A stretch of 64,000 nt of DNA. Source: Tamlana carrageenivorans (GTDB taxonomy: Bacteria; Bacteroidota; Bacteroidia; Flavobacteriales; Flavobacteriaceae). Shown in pieces: positions 16,329 to 25,216 of the stretch. The position numbers and the translations under genes are program-made. Under the pieces are notes generated by a model, which was not told the DNA's origin, ran no database searches, and saw only the letters and a program-made list of their open reading frames with translations. The first letter of the stretch is position 1; each line of letters starts with the position of its first letter. The DNA lies in the NCBI RefSeq assembly GCF_002893765.1, contig NZ_CP025938.1, forward strand, positions 1,488,001-1,552,000. Reading direction: 5' to 3'.

Positions 16329-18176
16329 ATGTTAGAACTCGCTGGAATTATAATTTTAGGCATATTGGCTCAATGGGTAGCTTGGAAATTCAAAATTCCT
16401 GCCATTTTACCTTTAATTCTAATAGGGTTGTTGGTTGGTCCCATTGCTGCAGAGTTTATTACCTCTGATGGTTCCAAATGGATTGAACCTGTTTGGAATG
16501 GTAAAAAAGGGTTTTTCCCTGGAGATGGCCTCTATTATTTTGTATCGTTAGCTATTAGTATCATTCTTTTTGAAGGTGGTTTAACACTTAAACGCGCCGA
16601 GATAAAAAACGTAGGCCCTGTTATTACAAAGCTTATCACCGTAGGAGCCACTATTACCTTTATAGGCTCTGGTATTTTAGCCCATGAAGTTTTTGGTTTA
16701 AGCTGGGAGTTGTCGTTCCTTTTTGCAGGACTTATCATTGTTACGGGTCCCACGGTAATCACACCTATTTTAAGGAATATTCCACTTAAAAAAGATGTGT
16801 CTGCTGTTTTAAAATGGGAGGGCATTTTAATTGATCCCATAGGTGCTTTAGTTGCCGTTTTGGTTTTTGAATTTATTAGTGTTGAAGGCCATGTGGGCTT
16901 TACTAAAATGGCATTAATTGAATTTGGAAAAATTATTTTATTTGGTACCACCTTCGGATTTACTTTTGCTCATGCACTAGCCTTTGTTATTAATAAAAAA
17001 CTTATTCCGCATTATTTACTTAATGTAGTATCCCTTTCAACCGTATTATTGGTGTTTGTAGAATCGGAATTATTTGCTCACGAATCGGGGTTATTAGCCG
17101 TGGTGGTTATGGGCATGGTTTTAGGAAACGGCAGGCTAAAAAACCTTAAAGAATTGTTGTATTTTAAAGAATCTTTAAGTGTTTTATTGATTTCTATCTT
17201 ATTTATTTTACTGGCGGCTAATATTAATTATCAGGATTTAATGTTGCTTTACAACTGGAAAACATTAGTATTATTCTTGTCCATTGTTTTTGTAATACGT
17301 CCGTTAGCGGTGTTTTTAAGTACGATGAATTCTACCTTAACCATTAACGAACGATTATTTATTAGTTGGGTGGGGCCTCGCGGAATTGTTGCTGCCGGTA
17401 TTGCCTCGCTTTTTGGTAATAAGCTGATAAAAGAAGGCATTGAAGGTGCCGAATATATTACCCCTTTGGTATTTACTGTTGTACTAGGAACTGTTTTGCT
17501 TAACGCGACTACCGCCCGTTTATTCGCAAAATTGGTTGGTGTATTTCTTAAAAAATCTGATGGTATTTTAATCATAGGCGCCTCAAAAGTATCGCGACTT
17601 CTAGGACATTATTTATACGAAAACGGTAGGCATGTTGTGCTTGTTGATAGTAATGAAAAAAATATCGAAAAGGCTAAAGAACTCGGTTTGGAAGCGCTAA
17701 CTTCTAATATTTATTCTGATACCTTAATCGATAATATTGAATTGAATGATGTGGGTTACTTAATGGCTTTGACAGGAAATTCTGATATTAATAAATATGC
17801 TATCAGTAAGTTTAGTAATGATTTTGGAGAAAATGGCGCTTTTAGGCTTGTAACCCCATTAGAGATGCTTGATGAGAGTGAAAATCCTAAGGAAGGCCTA
17901 TTCTCTCATAAAGATGATTATAGTTCCTTATATGCTTTATCTCGCAGACACCCTTCTATAAATGAAATAGAATTAGAGGATAAGGAATATTACCAAAATT
18001 TAATTAAGATAACCAATAAAGATAAAGATATGATTCCTTTGTTTATTAAGGATAACGAAGGTGAATTACATATTATATCTTCCTATAATTTAGATGTTGA
18101 AACCATTGGAAAAGGCTATCAATTGGTGTATTTAGGTAAGCCTTTTGATGTTGAAAAAGTGTCTACTACATCATAA
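16329..18176 (+). CDS. Cation:proton antiporter with RCK/TrkA-N domain
   Basis: An integral membrane Na+ or K+/H+ antiporter of the CPA superfamily, 615 residues. About twelve hydrophobic segments occupy residues 1-410, including LILFEGGLTL, GPTVITPILRNIPLKKDV and the conserved aspartate segment WEGILIDPIGALVAVLV, then VGPRGIVAAGIASLF. A cytoplasmic TrkA-N nucleotide-binding domain follows from about residue 418 (GILIIGASKVSRLLGHYL...HVVLVDSNEKNI), expected to sense NAD(H) or a similar ligand. A short C-terminal region follows. It is a single-gene unit flanked by a divergent neighbour and a terminator. Confidence 0.92.
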   Translation: MLELAGIIILGILAQWVAWKFKIPAILPLILIGLLVGPIAAEFITSDGSKWIEPVWNGKKGFFPGDGLYYFVSLAISIILFEGGLTLKRAEIKNVGPVITKLITVGATITFIGSGILAHEVFGLSWELSFLFAGLIIVTGPTVITPILRNIPLKKDVSAVLKWEGILIDPIGALVAVLVFEFISVEGHVGFTKMALIEFGKIILFGTTFGFTFAHALAFVINKKLIPHYLLNVVSLSTVLLVFVESELFAHESGLLAVVVMGMVLGNGRLKNLKELLYFKESLSVLLISILFILLAANINYQDLMLLYNWKTLVLFLSIVFVIRPLAVFLSTMNSTLTINERLFISWVGPRGIVAAGIASLFGNKLIKEGIEGAEYITPLVFTVVLGTVLLNATTARLFAKLVGVFLKKSDGILIIGASKVSRLLGHYLYENGRHVVLVDSNEKNIEKAKELGLEALTSNIYSDTLIDNIELNDVGYLMALTGNSDINKYAISKFSNDFGENGAFRLVTPLEMLDESENPKEGLFSHKDDYSSLYALSRRHPSINEIELEDKEYYQNLIKITNKDKDMIPLFIKDNEGELHIISSYNLDVETIGKGYQLVYLGKPFDVEKVSTTS

Positions 18177-18501
18177 ATGTTTCTGCCGGACTATGTGACT
18201 TTTTGAAACTGTAATGCAGATTTTTAATGCGTTAGGAGCAAAACTAAATTTAAGCCTTCAAATAAAAAATTTAACGATTTGTCAATAAGATAAATAATTA
18301 ATGGCTAGTTCGAGCTTGCTTTACAAAATCTTAATAGATTTTATATGTGGCTTTTAATAGTTAAGATGGGGGCTTAAACTTGCCACTAATCGGAAACAAG
18401 ACCATTCAACGTATTTAGTTCGTATTGAAACGTCTAAATTTCATTTATAAAAAAACCTCAGCTTATAAAAACTGAGGTTTTTTAAAATTTAATAGTTAGT
18501 G
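18177..18501. other. 325-bp intergenic region with a shared terminator
   Basis: Lies between the convergent antiporter and GH31 genes. Besides the terminator at 18450-18483 no coding frame or RNA was recognised. Confidence 0.5.
18450..18483. terminator. Bidirectional terminator between antiporter and GH31 gene
   Basis: AAAAAACCTCAG (18450-18461) pairs with CTGAGGTTTTTT (18472-18483). The A/T-flanked stem works on both strands and sits next to the GH31 stop codon. Confidence 0.85.
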
Positions 18502-20907
18502 TTAAGCACCAATAATATGAAGTTCAGAAAATTCTTTGGTAAGCTTTAAGCTTGTTCCTCCTTTAAAACGAAGTTCTTCAAAAGGAATGATCACATTATC
18601 GATTTCTATTTCCTTAATTTCAAAAGGTAGTCCGTGGAAGTGTATTCTAAACGTTTTATAGGTGGTAATGAATTTACCAGACTTATGTTGTTGAATAATA
18701 ATTTCCTTTTCTTTCCCTTGAAACTTAAAGCTTCTTAAGCTATAACGTCCTTTTATATAATCGTAACCATCTGTAGCATCTTCATAAACCTCTGAAATTT
18801 CGTTGCCTACTTTATAATACACATCTAAGGTTAATTCTTCAATTGTTTTTTCGCCTACATATTGTTGTATCGGATATTTCGGGATAATGGCACCTTCTTT
18901 TACAAAAATAGGCATACTATCTAAATCGGCATCTACCCAAATTTCTTGTCCGCCACTCACCAATTCATCGGTCCAGAAGTTATACCATTTACCCAGTGGA
19001 ATATACATGCGTCTTCCCTTCTGGTTCGGACCCGTAACGGGACAGGCTAAAATTTTCTCTCCAAAAATAAACTCATCGTTTCTGTAATGGGTTTGCGGAT
19101 CCTTTTGATCGTATAATACTAATGATTTTAAGATGGGCACACCTTCTTCGGCGTAGCGCCAAAAAGCGGTGTATAAATAGGGTAGGAGTTGGTATCTCAA
19201 TTCGATAAATTTCCTAACCACATTGGTAATCGTATCTCCAAAAGCCCAAGGTTCTTGATCGCCATGATCGCCAGAAGAGTGGGTTCTACAAAACGGATGG
19301 AATATCCCTAATTGAATCCAACGGGCATAGAGTTCGCCATTAGGCTGCTCGGCAAAACCACCAATATCCGATCCTATGAATGAGAACCCAGACATACACA
19401 TGCGTTGTGCTTGTAAATTGGCAATGTTAAGGTGATCCCAAGTCGCCACATTATCGCCAGTCCAACTCGAGGTATAACGTTGTGTTCCAGAATACGCCGC
19501 TCTCGTAATCACAAAAGGACGCTTCGGATAAGAGAATTTTTTTAAACCTTGGTAAGTCGCGCGTGCCATTTGCATACCGTAAACGTTATGCGCCTTTCTG
19601 TGGCTGCATTGGTTACCGTCGTAATCATGGCGTACATCGTTAGGGAAAGTTTTTCCTGGTACATCCATTACAGCAGGTTCGTTCATATCGTTCCAAACGC
19701 CTTTTACACCAATCTCTTCAATAAGTTCTTTAAATAAATCGGCCCACCACTCTCTTACTTCTGGGTTTGTGAAATCTGGGAAGTAACACTCTCCAGGCCA
19801 TACTTTTCCTTTCATATAAGGGCCATCGGCGCGTTTACAGAAGTAATCTTTTTCTAGACCTTCTTTAAATACCGAATAATCCATGTCAATTTTAATGCCT
19901 GGGTCGATAATCACTATGGTTTTAAAGCCATCATCGGCCAATTCCTTCACCATGCGTTTTGGATCGGGGAAATGTTGCTCGCTCCAGGTGAAACATCTAA
20001 AACCTTCCATATAATCGATGTCTAAATAAATAGCATCACAAGGAATTTTTAACTCTCTAAATTTAGACGTGATTTCCTTAACGTTAGATTCTGGATAATA
20101 ACTCCATTTACATTGGTGGTATCCTAGTGCCCATAGTGCAGGCATGGCATGAGGCTTACCTGTTAAATCGGTATAATTAACTACCACATCGCCCATGTCT
20201 GGACCATAAATGAAATAGTAGTTCATTTCGCCGCCATGTGCCCAAAAACTGGTAATATTTCTACGTTCGTGACAAAAGTCGAAATACGATCTAAAGGTAT
20301 TATCGAAAAATATACCGTACGATTTTTTGTTGTGTAATGCTGTATAAAATGGAATGGTTTTATAAATAGGATCGGTATCCCGACCGTAAGCATACGAATC
20401 GGTTACCCAGTTTTCAAAACGTTTGCCTTTTAAGTTGTTATCTACAGGTTTATCACCTAGTCCGTAGTAACTTTCGCCAGGTTGGGCTGTTTTAGACATT
20501 TTAACCACATCACCACCAAATTCGTAACTCTCTTCCCAATGGAAACCTAATTCGTCTTCACAAATTAAAGACTTATCAACGGCATCGTAAATGGATGTTC
20601 GTAAATCTTGTTTTGAGATATTACAAATAAGTTTAGAGGTGGTTATGATATAGTGATCATCATCTTCGGTAACTTCAAGGTGGTTGTAGCCACGACTTGC
20701 ATATTTGGTAATAGCATATGAAAAGTCGTTTTCAAAAATACCTGTGGTTGTAAATCGAAATCTTAAAATACTATCTCTGCGAACAGTAACTTGTAAAATA
20801 ACGCCGTTTTTCGTGGTAAATGAAAGTACATTTAAGTTCTTTTCGTATTTAACTATTTGAGAAGGGAATAAATTCCCTTTATATTCTAATTCGGTATTTA
20901 AAATCAT
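18502..20907 (-). CDS. Glycoside hydrolase family 31 (alpha-glucosidase type)
   Basis: An 801-residue GH31 enzyme that releases terminal alpha-linked sugars, most likely alpha-glucose. After an N-terminal beta-sandwich (about 1-230) comes the barrel with GYHQCKWSYY, the DIDYMEGFRCFTW block, and the nucleophile motif KGVWNDMNEPAVM. The acid/base aspartate lies in SSWTGDNVATWDHL, followed by SDIGGF and RWIQLGIFHPFCRTHS. C-terminal beta domains complete it. No signal peptide is seen, so it acts in the cytoplasm, for example on maltodextrins or glycogen products; the glycogen genes are about 4 kb away. Confidence 0.93.
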   Translation of the reverse strand: MILNTELEYKGNLFPSQIVKYEKNLNVLSFTTKNGVILQVTVRRDSILRFRFTTTGIFENDFSYAITKYASRGYNHLEVTEDDDHYIITTSKLICNISKQDLRTSIYDAVDKSLICEDELGFHWEESYEFGGDVVKMSKTAQPGESYYGLGDKPVDNNLKGKRFENWVTDSYAYGRDTDPIYKTIPFYTALHNKKSYGIFFDNTFRSYFDFCHERRNITSFWAHGGEMNYYFIYGPDMGDVVVNYTDLTGKPHAMPALWALGYHQCKWSYYPESNVKEITSKFRELKIPCDAIYLDIDYMEGFRCFTWSEQHFPDPKRMVKELADDGFKTIVIIDPGIKIDMDYSVFKEGLEKDYFCKRADGPYMKGKVWPGECYFPDFTNPEVREWWADLFKELIEEIGVKGVWNDMNEPAVMDVPGKTFPNDVRHDYDGNQCSHRKAHNVYGMQMARATYQGLKKFSYPKRPFVITRAAYSGTQRYTSSWTGDNVATWDHLNIANLQAQRMCMSGFSFIGSDIGGFAEQPNGELYARWIQLGIFHPFCRTHSSGDHGDQEPWAFGDTITNVVRKFIELRYQLLPYLYTAFWRYAEEGVPILKSLVLYDQKDPQTHYRNDEFIFGEKILACPVTGPNQKGRRMYIPLGKWYNFWTDELVSGGQEIWVDADLDSMPIFVKEGAIIPKYPIQQYVGEKTIEELTLDVYYKVGNEISEVYEDATDGYDYIKGRYSLRSFKFQGKEKEIIIQQHKSGKFITTYKTFRIHFHGLPFEIKEIEIDNVIIPFEELRFKGGTSLKLTKEFSELHIIGA

Positions 20908-21117
20908 AAATGATGGTATTAGATTTAGTAAACGAATTTAATAAAATTAACTACGGATTCATATCTGTTATCATTAAAAAACAAATAGAAATGTTACGTA
21001 ATGAGCAAATAATGAGTGTCTTAATTTCTGAATTCTTAAAAGGAAATGAAAATGAAAGAAATTTACTTCATTAGGTGTTTTAAGGACCAACATGGATTAC
21101 CGAGTCTTCATATAAAT

Positions 21118-22083
21118 TTAAATAGACGACTTAATTTTCATTTCTGAATTTATAATCTGACTTACCGCTTGTTTGTATTTTACAGGATTTGAAGCTTTTT
21201 TTATGGCTTTATAGACTTTTTGTGGGTTGGAAGTAGATTGCGCAAAGTATTCCCAAAAACCAAGCATTTTCATTTTTATAGGCGTTGGTCCAGATAAGTA
21301 AGCATCGTATGCTTGATAGATGGTATCGTGAAATTCTGAGAAAATAGACCAGCGGTTTTCTGGATATGTAGTGGTATTCTTTTTAATCATACTCGGAAGA
21401 AAGGGATCGGCTATTAACCCACGGCCTATCATAAAATGATCGATTTGTGGAAAACGATTGGCGATTTTTTTATATGAAGACACGCTAGTGATGTCTCCGT
21501 TATAATAGAGTTTGTGTTTGGTGCCAGCGATACACTTTTCAAAACTATCTAGATCTACAGCGCCTTTATAAAGCTGTTTTCCAATTCTGGCATGAATGGC
21601 TACATTTTTAAGGGGATATTGATCTAAAATAGGGAAGCTTTCTAAAATTTCATTTGCGTTTTCATAACCCATGCGCATTTTCATGGATACTAAAATACCC
21701 GTTTCCTGATGCGCTTTTTGAAGCACTTCATTAATTCTTTGCGGATTACAAATTAATCCAGAACCCATTCCAGATTTGGTTACCATGGGGTATGGGCAAC
21801 CTAAATTCCAGTTAAGTTCATTGTAGCCCAGACTTTGAACATATTTAGCAACATACACAAACTCGTCGGGATCGTTTGTTATTACTTGCGGAATTACTTC
21901 TAATGTACTGTTGTTTTCGGGTAATAAATCATTTTGATAGGACTGCTTTATTTTTAGCTTACCGTTAAGACGAATATACGGTGCATAAAAAGTATCGATA
22001 CCACCAAAATAATGGTTAAAGGCATTACGAAACCTGAAATCGGTAAACCCCTGTAAAGGTGATGAAAGTAGCGTGGAAGTCAT
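21118..22083 (-). CDS. tRNA-dihydrouridine synthase family protein (DusC-like)
   Basis: Flavin enzyme that reduces uridine to dihydrouridine in tRNA. The 321-residue protein has LSSPLQGFTDFRFRNAF at the FMN-binding start, the catalytic-cysteine block WNLGCPYPMVTKSGMGSGLI, the MKMRMGYENANE strand, IHARIGKQLYKG, YYNGDITS and the phosphate-binding MIGRGLIADPFL. It is smaller and more divergent than the DusB-type enzyme at 35443-36438, so the two likely modify different positions. A TATCTTTG element lies about 18 bases upstream. Confidence 0.9.
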   Translation of the reverse strand: MTSTLLSSPLQGFTDFRFRNAFNHYFGGIDTFYAPYIRLNGKLKIKQSYQNDLLPENNSTLEVIPQVITNDPDEFVYVAKYVQSLGYNELNWNLGCPYPMVTKSGMGSGLICNPQRINEVLQKAHQETGILVSMKMRMGYENANEILESFPILDQYPLKNVAIHARIGKQLYKGAVDLDSFEKCIAGTKHKLYYNGDITSVSSYKKIANRFPQIDHFMIGRGLIADPFLPSMIKKNTTTYPENRWSIFSEFHDTIYQAYDAYLSGPTPIKMKMLGFWEYFAQSTSNPQKVYKAIKKASNPVKYKQAVSQIINSEMKIKSSI

Positions 22084-22100
22084 GTTTTTGCAAAATGAGA

Positions 22101-22108
22101 CAAAGATA
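22101..22108 (-). promoter_or_regulatory. Probable -7 promoter element of the DusC-like gene
   Basis: Minus strand TATCTTTG matches TAnnTTTG, 17 bases before the start codon. Confidence 0.5.
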
Positions 22109-22158
22109 TGATAAATGATTCATGCTTTTTTGTTCTGCCTCAGTTTTCCGGAAACACT

Positions 22159-22578
22159 TTAAATATAAAGTTGTACAAGGAAGCCCATAATGGCTATTAC
22201 TAGGCATAATGGGGAAAATAATTTGGTATCCATTTTTCCGAAGGCCGTGTGTTTTATACGTTTAAAAAAGCCAACATATTTAAACTCTCCAATAGCTCTA
22301 AGAAGGAAAATACTAGGAATAAGCCACCCACCTACCGATATCACCCAATGAGGAAGCGTAAAAGTTATGAGTCCAGATTGTAAAATATAAAAAAGACTAA
22401 AAAAGGACAAGTCTAGACCTACTATGACCGTTTCTAGAGGTTTTGGGTTTAACACCCGTTTACCTTCCAAATTGGTAGGTAAAGATGCATTTAACCCAAA
22501 GGTTCCACCAAAAATCCAGTTAAAATGAATGAGTGCTAAGATTAGGAAAATAGCGCTTAGAAATAGAGGGATAATCAT
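22159..22578 (-). CDS. DUF3995 membrane protein
   Basis: A 139-residue protein with four hydrophobic segments: about 1-20 (IIPLFLSAIFLILALIH), 52-72, 77-95 and 120-138. The pattern HFNWIFGG near residue 22 and the loop with KPLETVIVG fit the small membrane family DUF3995. Function is unknown. It lies between the DusC-like gene and a DUF2200 gene, all on the minus strand, with a gap of about 95 bases upstream. Confidence 0.75.
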   Translation of the reverse strand: MIIPLFLSAIFLILALIHFNWIFGGTFGLNASLPTNLEGKRVLNPKPLETVIVGLDLSFFSLFYILQSGLITFTLPHWVISVGGWLIPSIFLLRAIGEFKYVGFFKRIKHTAFGKMDTKLFSPLCLVIAIMGFLVQLYI

Positions 22579-22673
22579 GTTTTTATTTTTTTCGTTGCTT
22601 TAAAACGACTTCGTTTAAACATGAATTAAAATAAGAATTTTACGACATATAAACACGTAATAGTTCGTATGTT

Positions 22674-23042
22674 TTATTTTTCAGAGCGTAAAATTTTTTC
22701 CATTTTTCGACCTTTGGCTAATTCATCTACCAATTTATCTAAGTACCTCACTTGCTGTGTTAATGGTGTTGTGATGTCTTCAATGCGGTACCCACAGATG
22801 ACACCTTTAATAAGGTGGGCGTTTTGGTTTAATGTTGCTTGTTTAAAAAACTGCTCAAGAGTGACGTTTTCTTCAATGAGTGCTTCAATTTTTTTAGGTG
22901 TGAAACCTGTTAACCACTGCATAACCTGATGGAGTTCGTCCAGCGTTCTGCCTTTCTTTTCTATTTTGGTTAGGTAGTGCGGGTATACCGAGGCAAAAAA
23001 CATTTTAGCTATACGCTGGTCATGTTCTGGAGTTGTAATCAT
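22674..23042 (-). CDS. DUF2200 family protein
   Basis: A 122-residue soluble protein that matches the widely distributed DUF2200 family: RIAKMFFASVYPHYLTKIEKKGRT, then QVMQWLTGF and VICGYRIEDI with LMQQIRYLDKLVDELAKG-like ending. Function is not established. It follows the Dph6-like gene by 25 bases and is probably co-transcribed with it. Confidence 0.85.
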   Translation of the reverse strand: MITTPEHDQRIAKMFFASVYPHYLTKIEKKGRTLDELHQVMQWLTGFTPKKIEALIEENVTLEQFFKQATLNQNAHLIKGVICGYRIEDITTPLTQQVRYLDKLVDELAKGRKMEKILRSEK

Positions 23043-23067
23043 AACTGCAGTGTTTTATGCCAATAGG

Positions 23068-23769
23068 TTAAACGCTAATTTCAGCTTGCCAATAATTGAA
23101 AGTTTTGGTTTCTCCGTTGGCTAAATTAATATCATGTGATATTTTAATTGTTTCTCCTAATTTAAAAAGAATGGGCTGTTTAAACAAATCGCCATCATAA
23201 GCTAATGAATGAAATTCACCTTTTTCACCACAGGGATCGACGTTTTGGGGTAAATTCAATATTAATTTTTCGGTTAATTCTTGGCCTACAAAACTTTTAT
23301 CTAATTGATCGGCTTGAGTAACCACAATTTTTGATTTTATTCCCGACTGTAAATATTCCGAAATCACTTCGGTTGAGGTTTTATGCCAAAGGGGTTCTAT
23401 AATTTCAATTCCTAAAGGATTAAATAATTGCTCTCTTATATTTTTAGCATCCGATATTTCTAGGTCACCAAATATAAAATGAGTGACACCAAGGGTTTTG
23501 AAATGCTGTGCTATTTCGGTCATTTTTTCGCTGTAGTTATTCAAATTTCTAGCAAATGAAACGGTATGCAGCGGAATGCCAATACTTTTAGCTTGTCGTG
23601 ATAAAATTTCTAAAGGAATACTATGTACGGCTGATTTTAAAGTGTCTTCATTCAGTAATGTTAATAAAGCAACGATTTCAAATTCTTGATTTTTAAGTAC
23701 TTTCTGAAGGGCTAAGGCAGAATCTTTTCCGCCACTCCAATTAAAAACCGCTTTTTTTTTATGAGTCAT
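23068..23769 (-). CDS. Adenine nucleotide alpha-hydrolase family ATPase (diphthine-ammonia-ligase-like)
   Basis: A 233-residue PP-loop ATPase. The pyrophosphate loop NWSGGKDSALAL is at residues 10-21, and the C-terminal signature DPCGEKGEFHSLAYDG matches the Dph6/DUF71 family, which in archaea and eukaryotes amidates diphthine. Bacteria lack diphthamide, so the bacterial substrate is unknown; a role in amide or cofactor metabolism is only an inference. It begins about 35 bases after the alginate lyase stop. Confidence 0.85.
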   Translation of the reverse strand: MTHKKKAVFNWSGGKDSALALQKVLKNQEFEIVALLTLLNEDTLKSAVHSIPLEILSRQAKSIGIPLHTVSFARNLNNYSEKMTEIAQHFKTLGVTHFIFGDLEISDAKNIREQLFNPLGIEIIEPLWHKTSTEVISEYLQSGIKSKIVVTQADQLDKSFVGQELTEKLILNLPQNVDPCGEKGEFHSLAYDGDLFKQPILFKLGETIKISHDINLANGETKTFNYWQAEISV

Positions 23770-23803
23770 GTTGCTTTTTGTTGTCTATTTCCTTCTGAAT
23801 GTA

Positions 23804-24703
23804 TTATTCATGTTTGGTTACCACTTCATGAAGTACTACTTGAGCTGCTTTTTCATAATCGTCATGCCATCCAAAATAGTTCCCAGTTTTAAAGTAATTT
23901 TCATGGATATAGCCATTACCAACATAGTCATAAATTTCTTGGTAATCGATATTTAAGTCTTTCGCATCACAAACTAACGCACAGTACATTTTACCGTTTT
24001 CAATTTTAATTTTGAATGTGAATTTCTCGTTATCTACACGGCCGAAATCCAATTTAGCATCATATTTACTAGTCCATGGATCGTCGTTTTCAGGTTTTGT
24101 GTAGTAATCAATTTGAATCATACCATTGTTCCATCTAATTTTTACGGTTGCAGGGTCGCCAGGAATACCTTCTGAAGATTTCCCATGAATTTGAGCCACA
24201 ATAGTTCTACCATTACCTTCAACAAAATCAACATGCATGGTAGATTCTAAAATATGGATTCCGGTAGCCATCGACCAATTGTCTTTGGTGTCTTGGTTTC
24301 CGCGCCAGTATTCGCGAAGCTCGGTACGGCAGTATTTTCCTCCTAAAGGCGAAAGTCCGGATGTTGTAAAGCCTGTGAATTTAGTATACAACGTGTAGCT
24401 GCCATCATCATTCTTATAAAAATACTGCGATTCACTGGATGTTAAGTCGTTATTAATAATCGCATCCGGCTGAATGGAAGTGGCGCTACCATCTCCACGG
24501 TTTATAGGCACCGAGAGGTACCAGTTTTTCCATGCAATATTTGTAGGTTCTTCTACCGGAGGATCAACTTCTTCAGGTGTGGCTTCTTCTTCTTTTTCTT
24601 CAGTAACTGTAGAATCAGTGTCGTTATTGGCGCTACAAGACATCATAAAAACAACGGTTAATAATATGCTGAATGTGTGTTTTAAAAATGCTTTTGTCTT
24701 CAT
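23804..24703 (-). CDS. Polysaccharide lyase family 7 (alginate lyase) lipoprotein
   Basis: A 299-residue exported enzyme expected to cleave alginate by beta-elimination. The signal SILLTVVFMMSCSAN places the lipidated cysteine near residue 23, followed by an acidic linker rich in Glu and Pro. The PL7 jelly-roll shows the three family motifs: YCRTELREYW (catalytic arginine region), VAQIHGKS (QIH) and YFKTGNYFGW. The surface lipoprotein form suggests action on polymer at the cell surface. No SusC/SusD pair or other alginate genes are near, so it is not in a typical polysaccharide utilisation locus here. Confidence 0.9.
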   Translation of the reverse strand: MKTKAFLKHTFSILLTVVFMMSCSANNDTDSTVTEEKEEEATPEEVDPPVEEPTNIAWKNWYLSVPINRGDGSATSIQPDAIINNDLTSSESQYFYKNDDGSYTLYTKFTGFTTSGLSPLGGKYCRTELREYWRGNQDTKDNWSMATGIHILESTMHVDFVEGNGRTIVAQIHGKSSEGIPGDPATVKIRWNNGMIQIDYYTKPENDDPWTSKYDAKLDFGRVDNEKFTFKIKIENGKMYCALVCDAKDLNIDYQEIYDYVGNGYIHENYFKTGNYFGWHDDYEKAAQVVLHEVVTKHE

Positions 24704-24758
24704 AAATTAAAATGCTTTTTTGTGGTATGCTAACTTTCTATTTGGGTAGCTTTAAAAG

Positions 24759-24972
24759 TTAGTTGTAGATTCTTTTTTTTGTGTCGTCTGCCTTCAATTC
24801 AAAATTAGCTTTTTTGGCGTCCAGTTTTGATTTCAGAGAATGGTCTTCTTTCGTCACTGGTTCCGTTTTTACAATAATTTCTTGGTTTTCTGTAGTTGTT
24901 TTTTTGTTGTTTTTCCGTCGCAAGCTACCAATAATCCCCCAGTAGTAGCGCCGAAACCATGTTAGTTTTCAT
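24759..24972 (-). pseudogene. Decayed peroxiredoxin-like lipoprotein, N-terminal remnant
   Basis: Read with two frame changes, the minus strand from the ATG at 24970-24972 gives a lipoprotein leader (MKTNMVSALLLG, then GLLVACDGK with a lipobox cysteine), then ENQEIIVKTEPVTKEDHSLK and KSKLDAKKANFELKADDTKK before a stop. One shift lies in the GGGGG run near 24933 and one in the A-rich run after it. The segment resembles the helical region that precedes the AhpC/TSA domain of flavobacterial peroxiredoxin-like proteins; the catalytic domain is absent. The family call is from memory of similar sequences and is tentative. Confidence 0.55.
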
Positions 24973-25216
24973 AAGTTAATTTTTATTGGAATAAAGAACT
25001 TGAAAACCGTAAGAATCCAGATATAATGAAATGTTAATTTTAGAAGCCTAGACGTTAAATTCCAGTTGAAGTATACACTTTTCATAGGATTCTAGAGGAA
25101 TCTTATGAAAAGTGATATGTTTATTTAGTAAGAAAACGAGCCTTTCGTTTTGAATTTCCTTAGTATTATTGGCTCATCTTAAAAATAAAGAAGAGGCTAA
25201 ATTCTAAATCGAAAAT
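24973..25216. other. Intergenic region upstream of the remnant, downstream of glgB
   Basis: No gene seen. It contains the palindrome at 25076-25114 and is otherwise AT-rich. Confidence 0.5.
25076..25114. repeat. 17-bp imperfect palindrome downstream of glgB
   Basis: CACTTTTCATAGGATTC (25076-25092) pairs with GAATCTTATGAAAAGTG (25098-25114) with a single mismatch. There is no T-run on either side, so it is a poor Rho-independent terminator; it may be a protein-binding site or a dispersed repeat. Confidence 0.7.

Noticed and set aside
22025..22207. Short minus-strand frame between the Dus and DUF3995 genes
   Set aside because: Overlaps both real genes in another frame and has no features.
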